A stretch of 51,746 bases of DNA. Origin: Mycobacterium sp. 852014-52450_SCH5900713 (GTDB lineage Bacteria > Actinomycetota > Actinomycetes > Mycobacteriales > Mycobacteriaceae). A program made the position numbers and the translations under genes. Shown here one piece after another: positions 1 to 11,200 of this stretch. The stretch spans positions 1-51,746 of the forward strand of contig NZ_LZIL01000023.1 of the NCBI RefSeq assembly GCF_001667075.1, in the 5' to 3' direction. The notes beneath the pieces are model-generated. The model saw only the letters and a program-made list of their open reading frames with translations, ran no database searches and was not told the origin of the DNA. Numbering within the stretch: position 1 is the first letter of the stretch; the number at the start of each line of letters is the position of its first letter.

Positions 1-600
1 GGCGACCTGGTCCGCTGGGGCGCCGATGGCCAGCTGCAGTACATGGGCCGCGCCGACGAGCAGGTCAAGATCCGCGGCTACCGCATCGAGCTGAGCGAAA
101 TCCGCACGGCGCTAACCGGTTTGGCCGGGGTGGCACAGGCAGCGGTGGTCGTGCGGGAGGATCGCCCCGGCGATAAGCGCCTCGTCGCCTACATCACCGG
201 GAAAGCCGAGCCCGCCCGCCTCCGCGCGCAGCTGGCCGACCGGCTGCCCAACTATATGGTCCCGGCGGCGATTGTCGCGCTGGACCAACTGCCGCTGACT
301 GTCAACGGCAAGCTCGACACCCGCGCCCTACCGGCGCCCGACTACCGGGAGAGCGGCGAATACCGCCCTCCGGCAACCCCGGTCGAGGAAATGCTGTCCG
401 GCATTTATGCCCGGGTGTTGGGACTGGAGCGCGTCGGGGTCGACGACTCCTTCTTCGATCTGGGCGGGGATTCGTTGTCGGCCATGCGTTTGGTTGCGGC
501 AGTCAATGCCGCGCTTGATGCCGACCTCGTGGTGCGAACCTTGTTCGAGGCGCCGACGATTCGCCAATTGGGCCCACGTCTCGGTGCGGGCGACGAGCGA
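1..600 (+). other. NRPS module 0: adenylation domain C-terminal part plus carrier protein
   Basis: The first codons read [10 protein letters not shown], an A7-A8 region, followed by [10 protein letters not shown] and by NGKLDTR near 304 with the A10 lysine. The carrier motif [10 protein letters not shown] has its phosphopantetheine serine at 472-474. The substrate-specificity residues lie upstream of the window, so the amino acid cannot be guessed. Confidence 0.92.
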
Positions 601-3600
601 CCGGCGCGGGTGGTGGCCGGTGCGCGCCCGGCGGTGCTGCCGTTGTCATTCGCTCAGAGCCGGCTGTGGTTCACCGATCAACTGCAGGGACCGTCGCCGG
701 TCTACAACATGGCCGCGGCCATGCGGCTGGACGGGCACCTGGATGTCGAGGCACTCGCGGCGGCACTGGGCGATGTGGTGGCCCGACACGAAAGTTTGCG
801 CACGGTGTTCGTCGCGCCGAGGGGAACACCCCGGCAGGTGGTTGTCCCCGCCGATCGGGCCGACTTCGGTTGGCAGGTGGTGGACGCCGGCGATTGGTCG
901 GCCAGCCGCCTCGAGCAGGCCATCGAATCAGTGGCGCGCCACTCGTTCGATCTGGGAACCGAAATTCCCCTGCGTGCTGAGCTTTTCAGGGTCACCGAGA
1001 ACCGGCATGTGCTCGTGGCGGTCGCCCACCATATCGCCGCAGATGGGTGGTCCCTGGCGCCGCTGGTCCGCGACCTCGGCGTGGCCTATGCCAGCCGGTC
1101 TGCGGACAAGGCGCCGGGATGGGCGCCGCTGGCGGTGCAGTACGTCGACTACACGCTCTGGCAGCAGGCCCGGTTGGGGGATCTGGACGATCCCGACAGT
1201 CCTGTCGCGGGGCAGCTGCGGTATTGGCAGCAGACCTTGGCCGACATGCCCGGGCATCTCGCACTGCCCACCGACCGGCCCTACCCATCGGTGGCCGACC
1301 ATCACGGGTCCAGCGTGGCCGTGGAGTGGCCGGCGGAGTTGCAGCATCGGGTCCGCGCGGTAGCTCGCGAGCACAATGCGACGAGCTTCATGGTGATTCA
1401 GGCCGCCTTGACGGTGTTGCTGGCCAAGGTCAGCGCGACTTCGGATGTGGCCGTGGGCTTTCCGATCGCCGGCCGTCAGGACCCGGCGCTGGATGAGCTG
1501 GTGGGCTTCTTCGTCAACACCCTGGTACTCCGGGTCGACCTCGCCGGAAATCCCACCCTCGCGGAGGTGTTGGCTCAGGTGCGGCGGCGCAGCCTCGCCG
1601 CCTACGAGCACCAAGATGTGCCCTTCGAAGCGCTGGTGGACCGGCTCAACCCCACGCGCAGCCTGACCCATCACCCGTTGGTCCAAGTGATGTTGACCTG
1701 GCAGAACAACAGCCCCGCCGAACTGAGCTTGGGCGATCTGCACGTTACCGCGCTGCCACTGAACAGTCACACCGCCCGCATGGATTTGGTGTTTTCGTTG
1801 GCCGAACGTTGGACCGAGGACGCCCAGCCCGACGGCATCGGCGGGACGGTGGAGTTCCGCACCGATGTGTTCGACGCCGACACCATCGAGACATTGATCG
1901 ATCGCTTCCAGCGGGTGCTGGTCTCGTTGACGACCGATACGGCCCGACCGCTGTCGGCGATCGACGTGCTCGGTGCCGGCGAACACCGCAGGCTCGACGA
2001 GATCGCCAACCGCGCGGTCCTGGCCCGGTCGTGGGTGCCGGTGTCGATTCCGGGGTTGTTTGCGGCGCGGGTGGCTGGTGCGGCGGTGGCGGTGGCGGTG
2101 CGGTGTGAGGGTCGGTCGTGGTCGTATCGGGAGTTGGATGAGGCGTCGAATCGGTTGGCGCATTTGTTGATTGGGCGCGGTGTGGGTCCGGGGGAGTCGG
2201 TGGCGGTGTTGTTGGACCGCTCGGCCGAGGCGATCGTGGCGATCTTGGCGGTGCTCAAGTCCGGGGCGGCGTATTTGCCGATCGACCCGGGGTTGCCGGC
2301 GGCGCGCATTGAGTTCATGATCGCCGATACCGCGCCGGTGGCCGCGCTGACCACCGCCGCGCTGGCCGGCAAGTTGGCCGGGTATGTGGTGGCGGTCATC
2401 GACGTGGACAGCCCCGCTTTGGCCGCGCAGCCCACCACGGCGCCGCCGGGCCCCGATCCGCAGGATGTGGCGCACATTATTTACACCTCGGGCACCACCG
2501 GGGTGCCCAAGGCGGTGGCGGTCAGCCACGCCAATGTGACCCGGTTGTTCGACGCACCGCAGGTGGGTGTGGTGTTGGGGTCGGGGCAGGTGTGGACCCA
2601 GTTCCATTCGTATGCCTTTGATTTCTCGGTGTGGGAGATCTGGGGGGCGCTGCTACACGGGGGGCGGCTGGTGGTGGTCCCCGATGCGGTGGCCCGCTCC
2701 CCGAAGGACTTGCACGCCCTGTTGGTCGCCGAGCAGGTGACGGTGTTGAGTCAGACCCCCGCGGCGGTGCGGGTGCTGTCCCCGCAGGGTTTGGAGGGCA
2801 CGGCGCTGGTGATCGGGGCCGAACCGGTGGGGCCCGAGGTGGTGGACCGCTGGGCGCCGGGGCGGACGATGATCAACGTCTACGGCCCGACCGAGACCAC
2901 GATCTTCGCCACGGCCAGTACCCCGTTGGCGGCCAAGTCCGGGGCGCCGCCGATCGGGGCGGCGGTCCCCGGTGCGGCGTTGTTCGTCCTGGATGGCTGG
3001 TTGCGCCCGGTGCCGGTCGGGGTCGTCGGGGAGTTGTATGTGGCCGGGCGCGGGGTCGGTTATGGGTATGTGCGCCGGGCGGGGTTGAGCGCGACGCGGT
3101 TCGTGGCGTGTCCGTTCGGGCCGGCGGGTGCGCGGATGTATCGCAGCGGGGATCTGGTGTGCTGGGGTGCTGATGGGCAGCTGCGCTATGTCGGGCGCGC
3201 CGATGAGCAGGTCAAGATCCGCGGCTACCGCATCGAGATCGGCGAAATCCGTACCGCCCTGGCCGCCCTGGACGGGGTCGCCGACGCGGTCGTCATCGTG
3301 CGCGAGGACCGCCCCGGTGACAAACGCCTCATCGGCTACATCACCGGCACCGCCGAGCCCACCGCGCTGCGCACCCACCTCGCCCAACGCCTACCCGACT
3401 ACATGATCCCGGCCGCCATCGTCGCACTGCCCGCCCTGCCCACCACCATCAACGGCAAACTCGACACCCGCGCCCTACCCCCACCCGAATACACCGACAC
3501 CGATCACTACCGCGCCCCGGGCAGCGCGATCGAGGAAATCCTCGCCGGCATCTACGCCCAAGTCCTGGGCCTCGAGCGGGTCGGAATCGACCAGTCGTTC

Positions 3601-4812
3601 TTCGACCTCGGCGGCGACTCGCTCTCGGCGATGCGGGTGATCGCGGCCATCAACAGTGGGCTGGATACCGCACTGACGGTGCGGGCGCTGTTCGAGGCAC
3701 CCACGGTGGCGCAGTTGGCGCCCCGAACCGGCAGCAGCGGGGGCGGCCTGATGCCGTTGGTCGCCGCCGAACGGCCTGCGACGGTGCCGCTTTCGTTCGC
3801 CCAGAGCCGGTTGTGGTTCCTGGACCAATTGCACGGGCCGTCACCGGTCTACAACATGGCCGCTGCCCTGCGGCTGGTCGGCCGGCTGAACATCGACGCG
3901 TTGCGCGCCGCCTTGGCCGACGTGGTGGCCCGCCACGAGAGCCTGCGCACCGTCTTCGCTGCGCCGGAGGGCAACCCGCAACAGGTCGTGCTGCCGTCCA
4001 CGCAGGCCGGCGTCGGTTGGGACGTAGTGCACACCGACGGCTGGCCGGCGAGCCGGCTCGCTGATGCCATCGAGGCGGCGGCGCGTTACTCGTTTGATCT
4101 GGCTGCTGAGGTTCCGTTGCGGGCGACGCTTTTCCGGTTGGGTGAGGGTGAGCATGTGCTCGTGGCGGTGGCTCACCATATTGCCGCTGACGGGTGGTCG
4201 ATTACGCCGTTGGTGCGTGATCTGGGGGTGGCGTATGCCAGTCGGTGTGCGGGTGAAGCGCCCGGCTGGGCCGAATTACCCGTCCAGTATGTGGATTACA
4301 CCTTGTGGCAGCGGGCGCAGTTTGGTGATCTGGATGATCCGCATAGTGCGATCGCCGCGCAGTTGGCCTATTGGATGGACGCGTTGGCGGGGATGCCTGA
4401 GCGGTTGGAGTTGCCGACGGATCGCCGTATCCGGCGGTGGCTGATTATCGGGGGGCGCGGGTGGCCGTGGAGTGGCCCGCGCAGTTGCAGCAGCGGGTGC
4501 GTGAGGTGGCCGGTGAACACAATGCGACCAGTTTCATGGTGGTGCAGGCCGCGTTGGCGGTGGTGTTGGCCAAGCTGGGCGCGACTTCGGATGTCGCGGT
4601 GGGTTTTCCGATCGCCGGGCGTCGTGATCTCGCGCTGGACGAGTTGGTCGGCTTCTTCGTCAACACGCTGGTGTTGCGTACCGATCTATCCGGGAACCCG
4701 ACCGTGGCTGAGCTTTTGGCTCAGGTGCAGCAGCGCAGCCTGGCCGCCTACGAACATCAGGACGTGCCCTTCGAAGTCCTCGTGGAGCGGTTGCATCCAA
4801 CCCGCAGCCTGA
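1..4812 (+). CDS. Giant non-ribosomal peptide synthetase, upstream segment (no start in window; frame broken near 4424)
   Basis: The frame is open from base 1, so the gene starts before the window. It encodes the end of one adenylation domain, a carrier domain, one full C-A-PCP module and the first half of another condensation domain. Visible motifs are the A8 to A10 region ([19 protein letters not shown]), carrier LGGDSL with serine codons at 472 and 3619, condensation HHIAADG at 1027 and 4174, and A-domain YTSGTTG, FDFSVWE and YGPTETT. After position 4424 this frame becomes Trp/Arg/Ser-rich nonsense and stops at 4812, while the NRPS sequence continues without loss in the next frame. It is therefore not a separate protein but the first part of the gene that ends at 19031. 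Enzymes of this type activate amino acids as adenylates and assemble peptides on phosphopantetheine arms in the cytoplasm. Confidence 0.93.
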   Translation, partial: GDLVRWGADGQLQYMGRADEQVKIRGYRIELSEIRTALTGLAGVAQAAVVVREDRPGDKRLVAYITGKAEPARLRAQLADRLPNYMVPAAIVALDQLPLTVNGKLDTRALPAPDYRESGEYRPPATPVEEMLSGIYARVLGLERVGVDDSFFDLGGDSLSAMRLVAAVNAALDADLVVRTLFEAPTIRQLGPRLGAGDERPARVVAGARPAVLPLSFAQSRLWFTDQLQGPSPVYNMAAAMRLDGHLDVEALAAALGDVVARHESLRTVFVAPRGTPRQVVVPADRADFGWQVVDAGDWSASRLEQAIESVARHSFDLGTEIPLRAELFRVTENRHVLVAVAHHIAADGWSLAPLVRDLGVAYASRSADKAPGWAPLAVQYVDYTLWQQARLGDLDDPDSPVAGQLRYWQQTLADMPGHLALPTDRPYPSVADHHGSSVAVEWPAELQHRVRAVAREHNATSFMVIQAALTVLLAKVSATSDVAVGFPIAGRQDPALDELVGFFVNTLVLRVDLAGNPTLAEVLAQVRRRSLAAYEHQDVPFEALVDRLNPTRSLTHHPLVQVMLTWQNNSPAELSLGDLHVTALPLNSHTARMDLVFSLAERWTEDAQPDGIGGTVEFRTDVFDADTIETLIDRFQRVLVSLTTDTARPLSAIDVLGAGEHRRLDEIANRAVLARSWVPVSIPGLFAARVAGAAVAVAVRCEGRSWSYRELDEASNRLAHLLIGRGVGPGESVAVLLDRSAEAIVAILAVLKSGAAYLPIDPGLPAARIEFMIADTAPVAALTTAALAGKLAGYVVAVIDVDSPALAAQPTTAPPGPDPQDVAHIIYTSGTTGVPKAVAVSHANVTRLFDAPQVGVVLGSGQVWTQFHSYAFDFSVWEIWGALLHGGRLVVVPDAVARSPKDLHALLVAEQVTVLSQTPAAVRVLSPQGLEGTALVIGAEPVGPEVVDRWAPGRTMINVYGPTETTIFATASTPLAAKSGAPPIGAAVPGAALFVLDGWLRPVPVGVVGELYVAGRGVGYGYVRRAGLSATRFVACPFGPAGARMYRSGDLVCWGADGQLRYVGRADEQVKIRGYRIEIGEIRTALAALDGVADAVVIVREDRPGDKRLIGYITGTAEPTALRTHLAQRLPDYMIPAAIVALPALPTTINGKLDTRALPPPEYTDTDHYRAPGSAIEEILAGIYAQVLGLERVGIDQSFFDLGGDSLSAMRVIAAINSGLDTALTVRALFEAPTVAQLAPRTGSSGGGLMPLVAAERPATVPLSFAQSRLWFLDQLHGPSPVYNMAAALRLVGRLNIDALRAALADVVARHESLRTVFAAPEGNPQQVVLPSTQAGVGWDVVHTDGWPASRLADAIEAAARYSFDLAAEVPLRATLFRLGEGEHVLVAVAHHIAADGWSITPLVRDLGVAYASRCAGEAPGWAELPVQYVDYTLWQRAQFGDLDDPHSAIAAQLAYWMDALAGMPERLELPTDRRIRRWLIIGGRGWPWSGPRSCSSGCVRWPVNTMRPVSWWCRPRWRWCWPSWARLRMSRWVFRSPGVVISRWTSWSASSSTRWCCVPIYPGTRPWLSFWLRCSSAAWPPTNIRTCPSKSSWSGCIQPAA
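630..3740 (+). other. NRPS module 1: C1-A1-PCP1
   Basis: C1 spans about 640-1960 with the active-site HHIAADG at 1027. Its N-terminal SFAQSRLWF signature differs from the DCL-type domain found later, so it probably accepts an L-configured donor. A1 spans about 2040-3470; by alignment to the PheA pocket its ten-residue code reads D-F-W-S-V-G-V-I-F-K, for which I know no assignment. PCP1 has its serine at 3619. Codon third positions switch from G/T-rich at 2040-2170 to C-rich after 3240 within A1. Confidence 0.88.
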
Positions 4813-7800
4813 GCCACCACCCCCTCATCCAAGTCGTCTTAGCCTGGCAGAACCACGATTTCGCCGACCTCACCCTGGGTGACCTACAAATCACCCCGCT
4901 GCCGACGGACACCCACAGCGCCCGCATGGATCTGGTGTTCTCGCTGGCCGAACGCTGGACCGAGGACGGCCAGCCCGCCGGCATCGGAGGGGCGGTGGAA
5001 TTCCGTACCGACGTATACAACACCACCCGCATCGAGGGAATGATCGAGCAACTGCACCACGTATTGGTCGCGATGACCACCGATCCCGCGCGTCGGCTCT
5101 CGTCGATCGATGTGCTCGATGCGAACGAGCACGCGCGGCTCGAGGTCATCGGCAACCGCGCGGTGCTGAGCCGGCCCGCGTCCCCGGGAACCTCGATCCC
5201 GGAGTTGTTCGCCACCCAGGTCGACCGCGCACCCGAGTCGGTGGCGATCACCTGCGGCGGGCGTCCGTGGACCTACGCCGAGGTCGAGCACTCCGCTAAT
5301 CGGTTGGCGCACCTGCTGATTGAGTACGGCGCCGGCCCGGGGGAGTGCGTGGCGCTGCTGGCCGAGCGTTCGGCCCAGGCCGTCATCGCGATACTGGCGG
5401 TGCTCAAAACCGGGGCGGCCTACCTGCCCATCGACCCGGGGCTGCCCGCCGCGCGCATCCAGTTCATGCTCACCGACGCCATACCGCTCGCCGCGATCGC
5501 CAGCCCCGAGTTGCGGTCGCGGCTCGACGGGTCGGACCTCGCCGTCATCGACTTCGACGACCCCGAAATAGCAACCCAACCCAACGGCGGACCGGCGGCG
5601 CCGGACCCCGAGAACATCGCCTACATCATCTACACCTCGGGAACCACCGGAGTGCCCAAGGGCGTGGCAGTCACCCACCACAACGTCACCCAACTGCTCG
5701 AATCGGTGCACGAAGAGCTGGAACTCGGCGAGGTGTGGTCGCAATGCCACTCGCTGGCGTTCGACTTCTCGGTCTGGGAAATCTTCGGGCCGCTGCTCCG
5801 CGGCGGCCGGCTGGTCATCGTGCCCGAGAACGTCGTGCGCTCACCGGAAGACCTGCATGCCATGCTGGTTCGCGAGCAGGTCAGCGTGTTGAGCCAGACC
5901 CCCTCGGCGGTGGCGGCGTTATCGCCGCAGGGTCTGGAGGCGGCGGCGACGCTGGTGATGGGCGGGGAGCCCTGTCCGCCCGAGGTGGTGGACCGGTGGG
6001 CGCCCGGGCGCGTGATGGTCAACCAATACGGTCCGACGGAGACCACCATGTACGCGGCGATGACCGCGCCGCTGGCGGCGGGAACCGGAGCGCCGCCGAT
6101 CGGGTCGCCCGTGCCGGGTGCGGCGTTGTTCGTGTTGGATAAGTGGTTGCGGCCGGTGCCGGTCGGCGTGGTGGGCGAGTTGTATGTGGCCGGACGCGGC
6201 GTGGCGTGTGGGTACGTGAGCCGGTCGGGGTTGACCGCCTCGCGGTTCGTGGCATGCCCGCTCGGCGGGGCCGGGGCGCCTGGACAACGCATGTATCGCA
6301 CCGGAGACCTGGCGTGCTGGGATCCCGATGGTCAGCTGCAATACCTTGGGCGGATCGACGAGCAGGTCAAGATCCGCGGCTACCGCATCGAGCTCGGCGA
6401 AATCCGCACGGCGCTAACCGGTTTGACCGGGGTCGCGCAGGCGGCCGTGGTCGTCCGCGAGGATCGACCCGGCGACAAGCGCCTCGTTGCTTACATCACC
6501 GGGACGGCCGAGCCCGCCCATGCCCGCGCCCAACTGGCCGACCGGTTGCCCAACTACATGGTCCCGGCCGCGGTCGTCGCACTGGATCAGCTGCCGCTGA
6601 CGGTTAACGGCAAACTCGACAGCCGAGCACTGCCATCGCCCGACTACCAAACCGCCGAGAGTTATCGCGCGCCGGGCGACGCGGTCGAAGAGGTCCTCGG
6701 CGGCATTTACGCCCAGGTGCTGGGCGTGGACCGCGTCGGGGTCGACGACTCCTTCTTCGACCTGGGCGGCGACAGCATCTTGTCGATGCAGGTGGTGGCC
6801 CGGGCGCGGGCGGCCGGCGTCGTGTTCCGCCCGCGCGACATCTTCGTCGAGCAGACCGTGGCCAGGCTGGCCCGGGTGGCCGGAGTGGTCACCGACGACG
6901 ACGTGATCGACGAGGGCATCGGCGAAGTCGTGGCCACCCCGATCATGCACTGGCTGCACCGGGTCGACGGGGCGGTCGACCAGTTCAACCAGGCCATGGT
7001 GGTCCAAGCCCCCGCGGGCGCCACCCATGACGACGTGGTGGCGCTGCTACAGGCCATGATCGATCGGCACCCCATGCTGCGGCTGCGCGTCGACGACGAC
7101 GGCGCCGGCGGCTGGTCGCTGCAGGTGCCCGAACCCGGAACGGTCGACGCGCGCGGGTGCGTACGCACTGTCGACGTGTTGTCCGAAGCCGCGTTGGTAG
7201 CGGCGCGGTCGCGCTTGAACCCGGCCGCGGGGACGATGCTGCGGGCGGTATGGGCGGAGTCCACCGGCCGGTTGGCGCTGGTCGTCCACCACCTCGCTGT
7301 AGACGGAGTGTCGTGGCGAATCCTGTTGGAGGACTTGAACATCGCGTGGAGCCAGCTGCACAGCGGGCGGCCGGTGGCGCTGCCCGCGGGTGGGACGTCG
7401 TTCGCCCGCTGGTCGGCACTGCTGGCGGAGCACGCCCGCCGCCCCGAGGTTGTCGCGTTGGCGGACACCTGGCGCCGGGTGGCGGCGATCCCCGCCGCGT
7501 TGCCGGCGGTGCGCCCCGACGCGGATACCTATCAGACGGCCGAACAATTGTCGGTCTCACTGGATGTCGAAACCACTCGCTTGTTGCTGGGGGCAGTGCC
7601 GGCGGCGCTTCACGCCGGTGTCCAGGACATTTTGGTGGTCGCCCTCGGGTTGGCGATCAACGAATTCCTGGGCACCGGCGCGCCGCTTTCTATCGATATC
7701 GAGGGCCACGGCCGCCACGAAGACGTGGGCCCGCGCGTCGACCTGTCGCGCACGGTGGGGTGGTTCACGGCCAAATATCCGGTCGCGTTCACCCTGGGTA

Positions 7801-8240
7801 AGCCGGACTGGGCGAAGGTCAAAGCCGGTGACGGCGAGCTCGGCGCGCTCGTCAAGAACGCCAAAGAACAGTTGCGGGCACTGCCGGACGGGCTGACCTA
7901 TGGGCTGCTGCGCTATCTGAATCCCGAAGTGGGACTGGATGGTCCGGATCCGGTGATCGGTTTCAACTACCTGGGACGGCTCGGTGGGGCGGCCGAGTTG
8001 CCAGCGGAATTGTGGCGACTCGACCAAGAGGGCCTGTCGCTGACCGCCGCGACCGCGGCGCTGCCCATGCCGCTGGGGCACACGCTGGAACTCAACGCCG
8101 GCACCGCGGAAACCGCGAATGGGCCTAGCCTGCGGGCGAATTGGACATGGGCGCCGTCAGCGCTCGGGCGCGTTCAAGTCAGCCGAGTCAGCCAATTGTG
8201 GTGTGACGCGCTGGCCGGCATCTGCGCGCACGTGCGAAAC
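3780..8240 (+). other. NRPS module 2: C2 (frameshifted)-A2-PCP2-epimerase
   Basis: C2 spans about 3785-5110, with HHIAADG at 4174 and the frameshift at 4424. A2 spans about 5200-6635, with pocket code D-F-W-S-V-G-Q-M-Y-K. PCP2 carries LGGDSIL (serine at 6774), the variant usually seen before epimerases. From about 6910 to 8240 there is a classical epimerization domain with [13 protein letters not shown] at 7287, [15 protein letters not shown] and FNYLGR. The residue added here should therefore be passed on in the D form. Confidence 0.92.
4415..4440 (+). other. One-base deletion (frameshift) inside NRPS condensation domain C2
   Basis: The equivalent positions of sister modules encode [12 protein letters not shown]. 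Here the DNA reads gatcgccgtatccggcggtgg, which restores that protein sequence if one G is added in 'gatcg-ccg' at 4424/4425. Upstream of this point frame 1 is NRPS; downstream the third frame is NRPS with no residue lost. It is either a sequencing or assembly error or a true disabling mutation. Confidence 0.9.
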
Positions 8241-11200
8241 GGCGGGGGCGGATTGACCCCGTCGGACATCGCACCGGCCCGGCTGAGCCAGCAGGAGATC
8301 GACGAGGTGTGCGGCCGGCACCCGACCGCCGACGTGTTGCCGCTGACCCCGCTGCAGCAGGGCCTGCTTTTCCACGCCACTACCGAACGCGGCCCCGGCG
8401 ACGACGTGTATGCGGTGCAACTGGACATCACCGTGTGCGGCCCGCTCGAGCCGCAGCGCCTTCGCGAGGCCGTGCACACCGTGCTGAACCGGCACCCCAA
8501 TCTGGTGGCCCGGTTCTGCGAAGATTTCGACGAACCCGTGCAGCTCATCCCGGCCGACCCGGCGCTGGCCTGGCGCTATCTCCAACTCGACGCCGACGAC
8601 CCGGACCCGGGCGAGCAGATCGGGCAGCTGTGCGCCGCCGAACGCGCTGCGGTCTGCGACCTCGCCGTCCGCCCGGCGTTCCGGGCCGCTTTGATCCGCA
8701 CCGCAACCGACCGGCACCGCTTCGTCCTGACCGTCCACCACATCGTGATGGACGGATGGTCGCTGCCGATCCTGCTTCAGGAGATCTTCGCCGGCTATTA
8801 CCGAGAGCGGTTGCCGCCGGCGGCGCCGTTTCGCAGCTACCTCAGCTGGCTCGCGGACCGAGACGTGGCGGCGGCAAAAGCCGCGTGGCGCCAGGCGTTC
8901 GACGGGTTCGACACCCCGACGTTGGTGCGCCCACCGGGTCGGGTAGGCCGGCGGGGCGTGGCCACCTTCCAAGTGCCGGCGGAGACGACGCGGGCCCTGA
9001 GCGGGCTGGCGCGCTCGTCGCACACCACCGTCAGCACCGTCCTGCAGGCCGCGTGGGCGCAGCTGTTGGCGTGGCTGACCGGCCACGACGACGTGGTCTT
9101 CGGCGCCGTGGTCTCGGGCCGGCCGGCCGAGGTGTCGGGCGCCGAGTCAATGGTGGGCTTGCTGATCAACACGGTTCCGGTGCGGGCCATCATCACCGGG
9201 GCAACCACCGTCGCCGGCCTGCTCGACCAGCTGCGCCGCGCCCATAATCACACGCTCGAACACCAGCATCTGGCGCTGTCCGAAATCCACCGCGCGACTG
9301 GACACGACCAGTTGTTCGACACCTTGTTCGTGTACGAAAACTATCCGGTCGACACCGCCGCATTGGCGGGCGTCCATGAGCTCACTGTCACCGACTTCAC
9401 CAGCCGTGAGTTCAACCACTATCCGCTGTCGGTGCAAGCCGTTCCGGGTGAAGTGCTCGGCCTGCGTGTCGAATTCGACACCGACGTGTTCGACGCGGCC
9501 GGCATCGAGGCGATGGTCGAGCGGTTCCGTCGGTTGCTGGCGGGCATGACGGGCGACCCCACCCGCCTGATGTCGACGATCGATACGCTCCACGAGTCGG
9601 AGCACGCCCGTCTGGCCGGGTGGGGAAACCACGCGGTACTGAGCGACCCGGTGCCCGGGAGGTCGATTCCGGAGGTGTTCGCCACCCACGTGGCCCGTAC
9701 GCCGGAGGCGGTGGCGCTGAGCTTCGACGGCACGTCCATGACGTATCAAAGACTGGACGAGGCCGCGAATCGCCTGGCGCACCGACTGGCGGGCCACGGC
9801 GCCGGCCCCGGTGCCTTTGTGGCGCTGCTGTTTTCGCGGTCCACCGACGCCATCGCCGCGATCCTGGCGGTGCTCAAGACGGGGGCCGCCTACCTGCCGA
9901 TCGACCCCGGCCTACCGGCCGCGCGGGTCGGGTTCATGATCGCCGACGCCGCGCCGGTGGTCGCCGTCACCACCGCGGCCCTACGGTCGCGGCTCAATGG
10001 GTCTGATGTGCCGGTCGTCGACGTCAACGATCCGTCGGTGCGCACCCAACCCGCCACGGCGTTGCCCTCGCCCGCCCCGGAGGACATCGCGTACCTGATC
10101 TACACGTCCGGCACCACGGGTGTGCCCAAGGGCGTGGCGGTCACCCACCACAACGTGACCCAGCTGATGGCGTCGCTGCACGCGCCCCTGCCGGCGGCGG
10201 GCGTCTGGTCGCACTGCCACTCGCTGGGCTTCGACGTCTCGGTCCAGGAGATCTTCGGCGCGCTGCTCGACGGGGGGCGGCTGGTCGTGGTGCCCGAACC
10301 GGTGGTCCAGGCACCGGAAGAGCTGCGCGCGTTGCTGATTCGCGAACAAGTGAGCGTGCTGAGCCAAACCCCGTCCGAGGCGAGTGCGTTGTCGCCGGAG
10401 GGCCTGGATGCGGTGGCCCTGGTGATCGGTGGCGAGCCTTGCCCGGCCGAGCTGGTGGATCGGTGGGCGCCGGGCCGGGTGGTGGTCAACGCCTACGGCC
10501 CGACCGAGACCACCGTGGACGCGACGATTAGCGCCCCGCTGACCGGGGGAGCCGGAGCCCCGCCGATCGGCGCCCCGGTGTCCGGCGCCGCGATAATGGT
10601 GTTGGACAAGTGGTTACGGCCGGTGCCGGCCGGTATGGTCGGCGAGTTGTATGTCGCCGGCCGCGGTGTGGCGTGCGGGTATCTGGGCCGATCCGGGCTG
10701 ACGTCGTCGCGCTTCGTGGCGTGCCCGTTCGGCGGGGCCGGGGCGCGCATGTATCGCACCGGGGACCTGGTGCGCTGGGGCTCCGACGGGCAGCTTCGTT
10801 ATGTGCGGCGCGCCGATGACCAGGTCAAGATTCGGGGCTATCGCATCGAACTTGGTGAAATCCATTCGGCGCTGACCACTTTGGCCGGAGTCGAGCAGGC
10901 GGCGGTGATCGCCCGCGAGGGCCGGCTGGTGGGCTACATGACGGGAACCGCCGACCCGGCGGGGATCCGCTCCGCGCTCGCCGAGCGGTTGCCCGCCCAC
11001 ATGGTGCCCGCCGCGGTCGTCGCAATGGACGCGATCCCGTTGACGGTCAACGGCAAACTCGACACCCGGGCCCTGCCGGCGCCGGAATACCACGACACCG
11101 ATTCCTACCGCGCCCCGGCGACGCCGGTCGAGGGCATCCTCGCCGAAATCTATGCCAGGGTATTGGGATTGGCCCGCGTCGGTGTCGAGGAATCGTTCTT

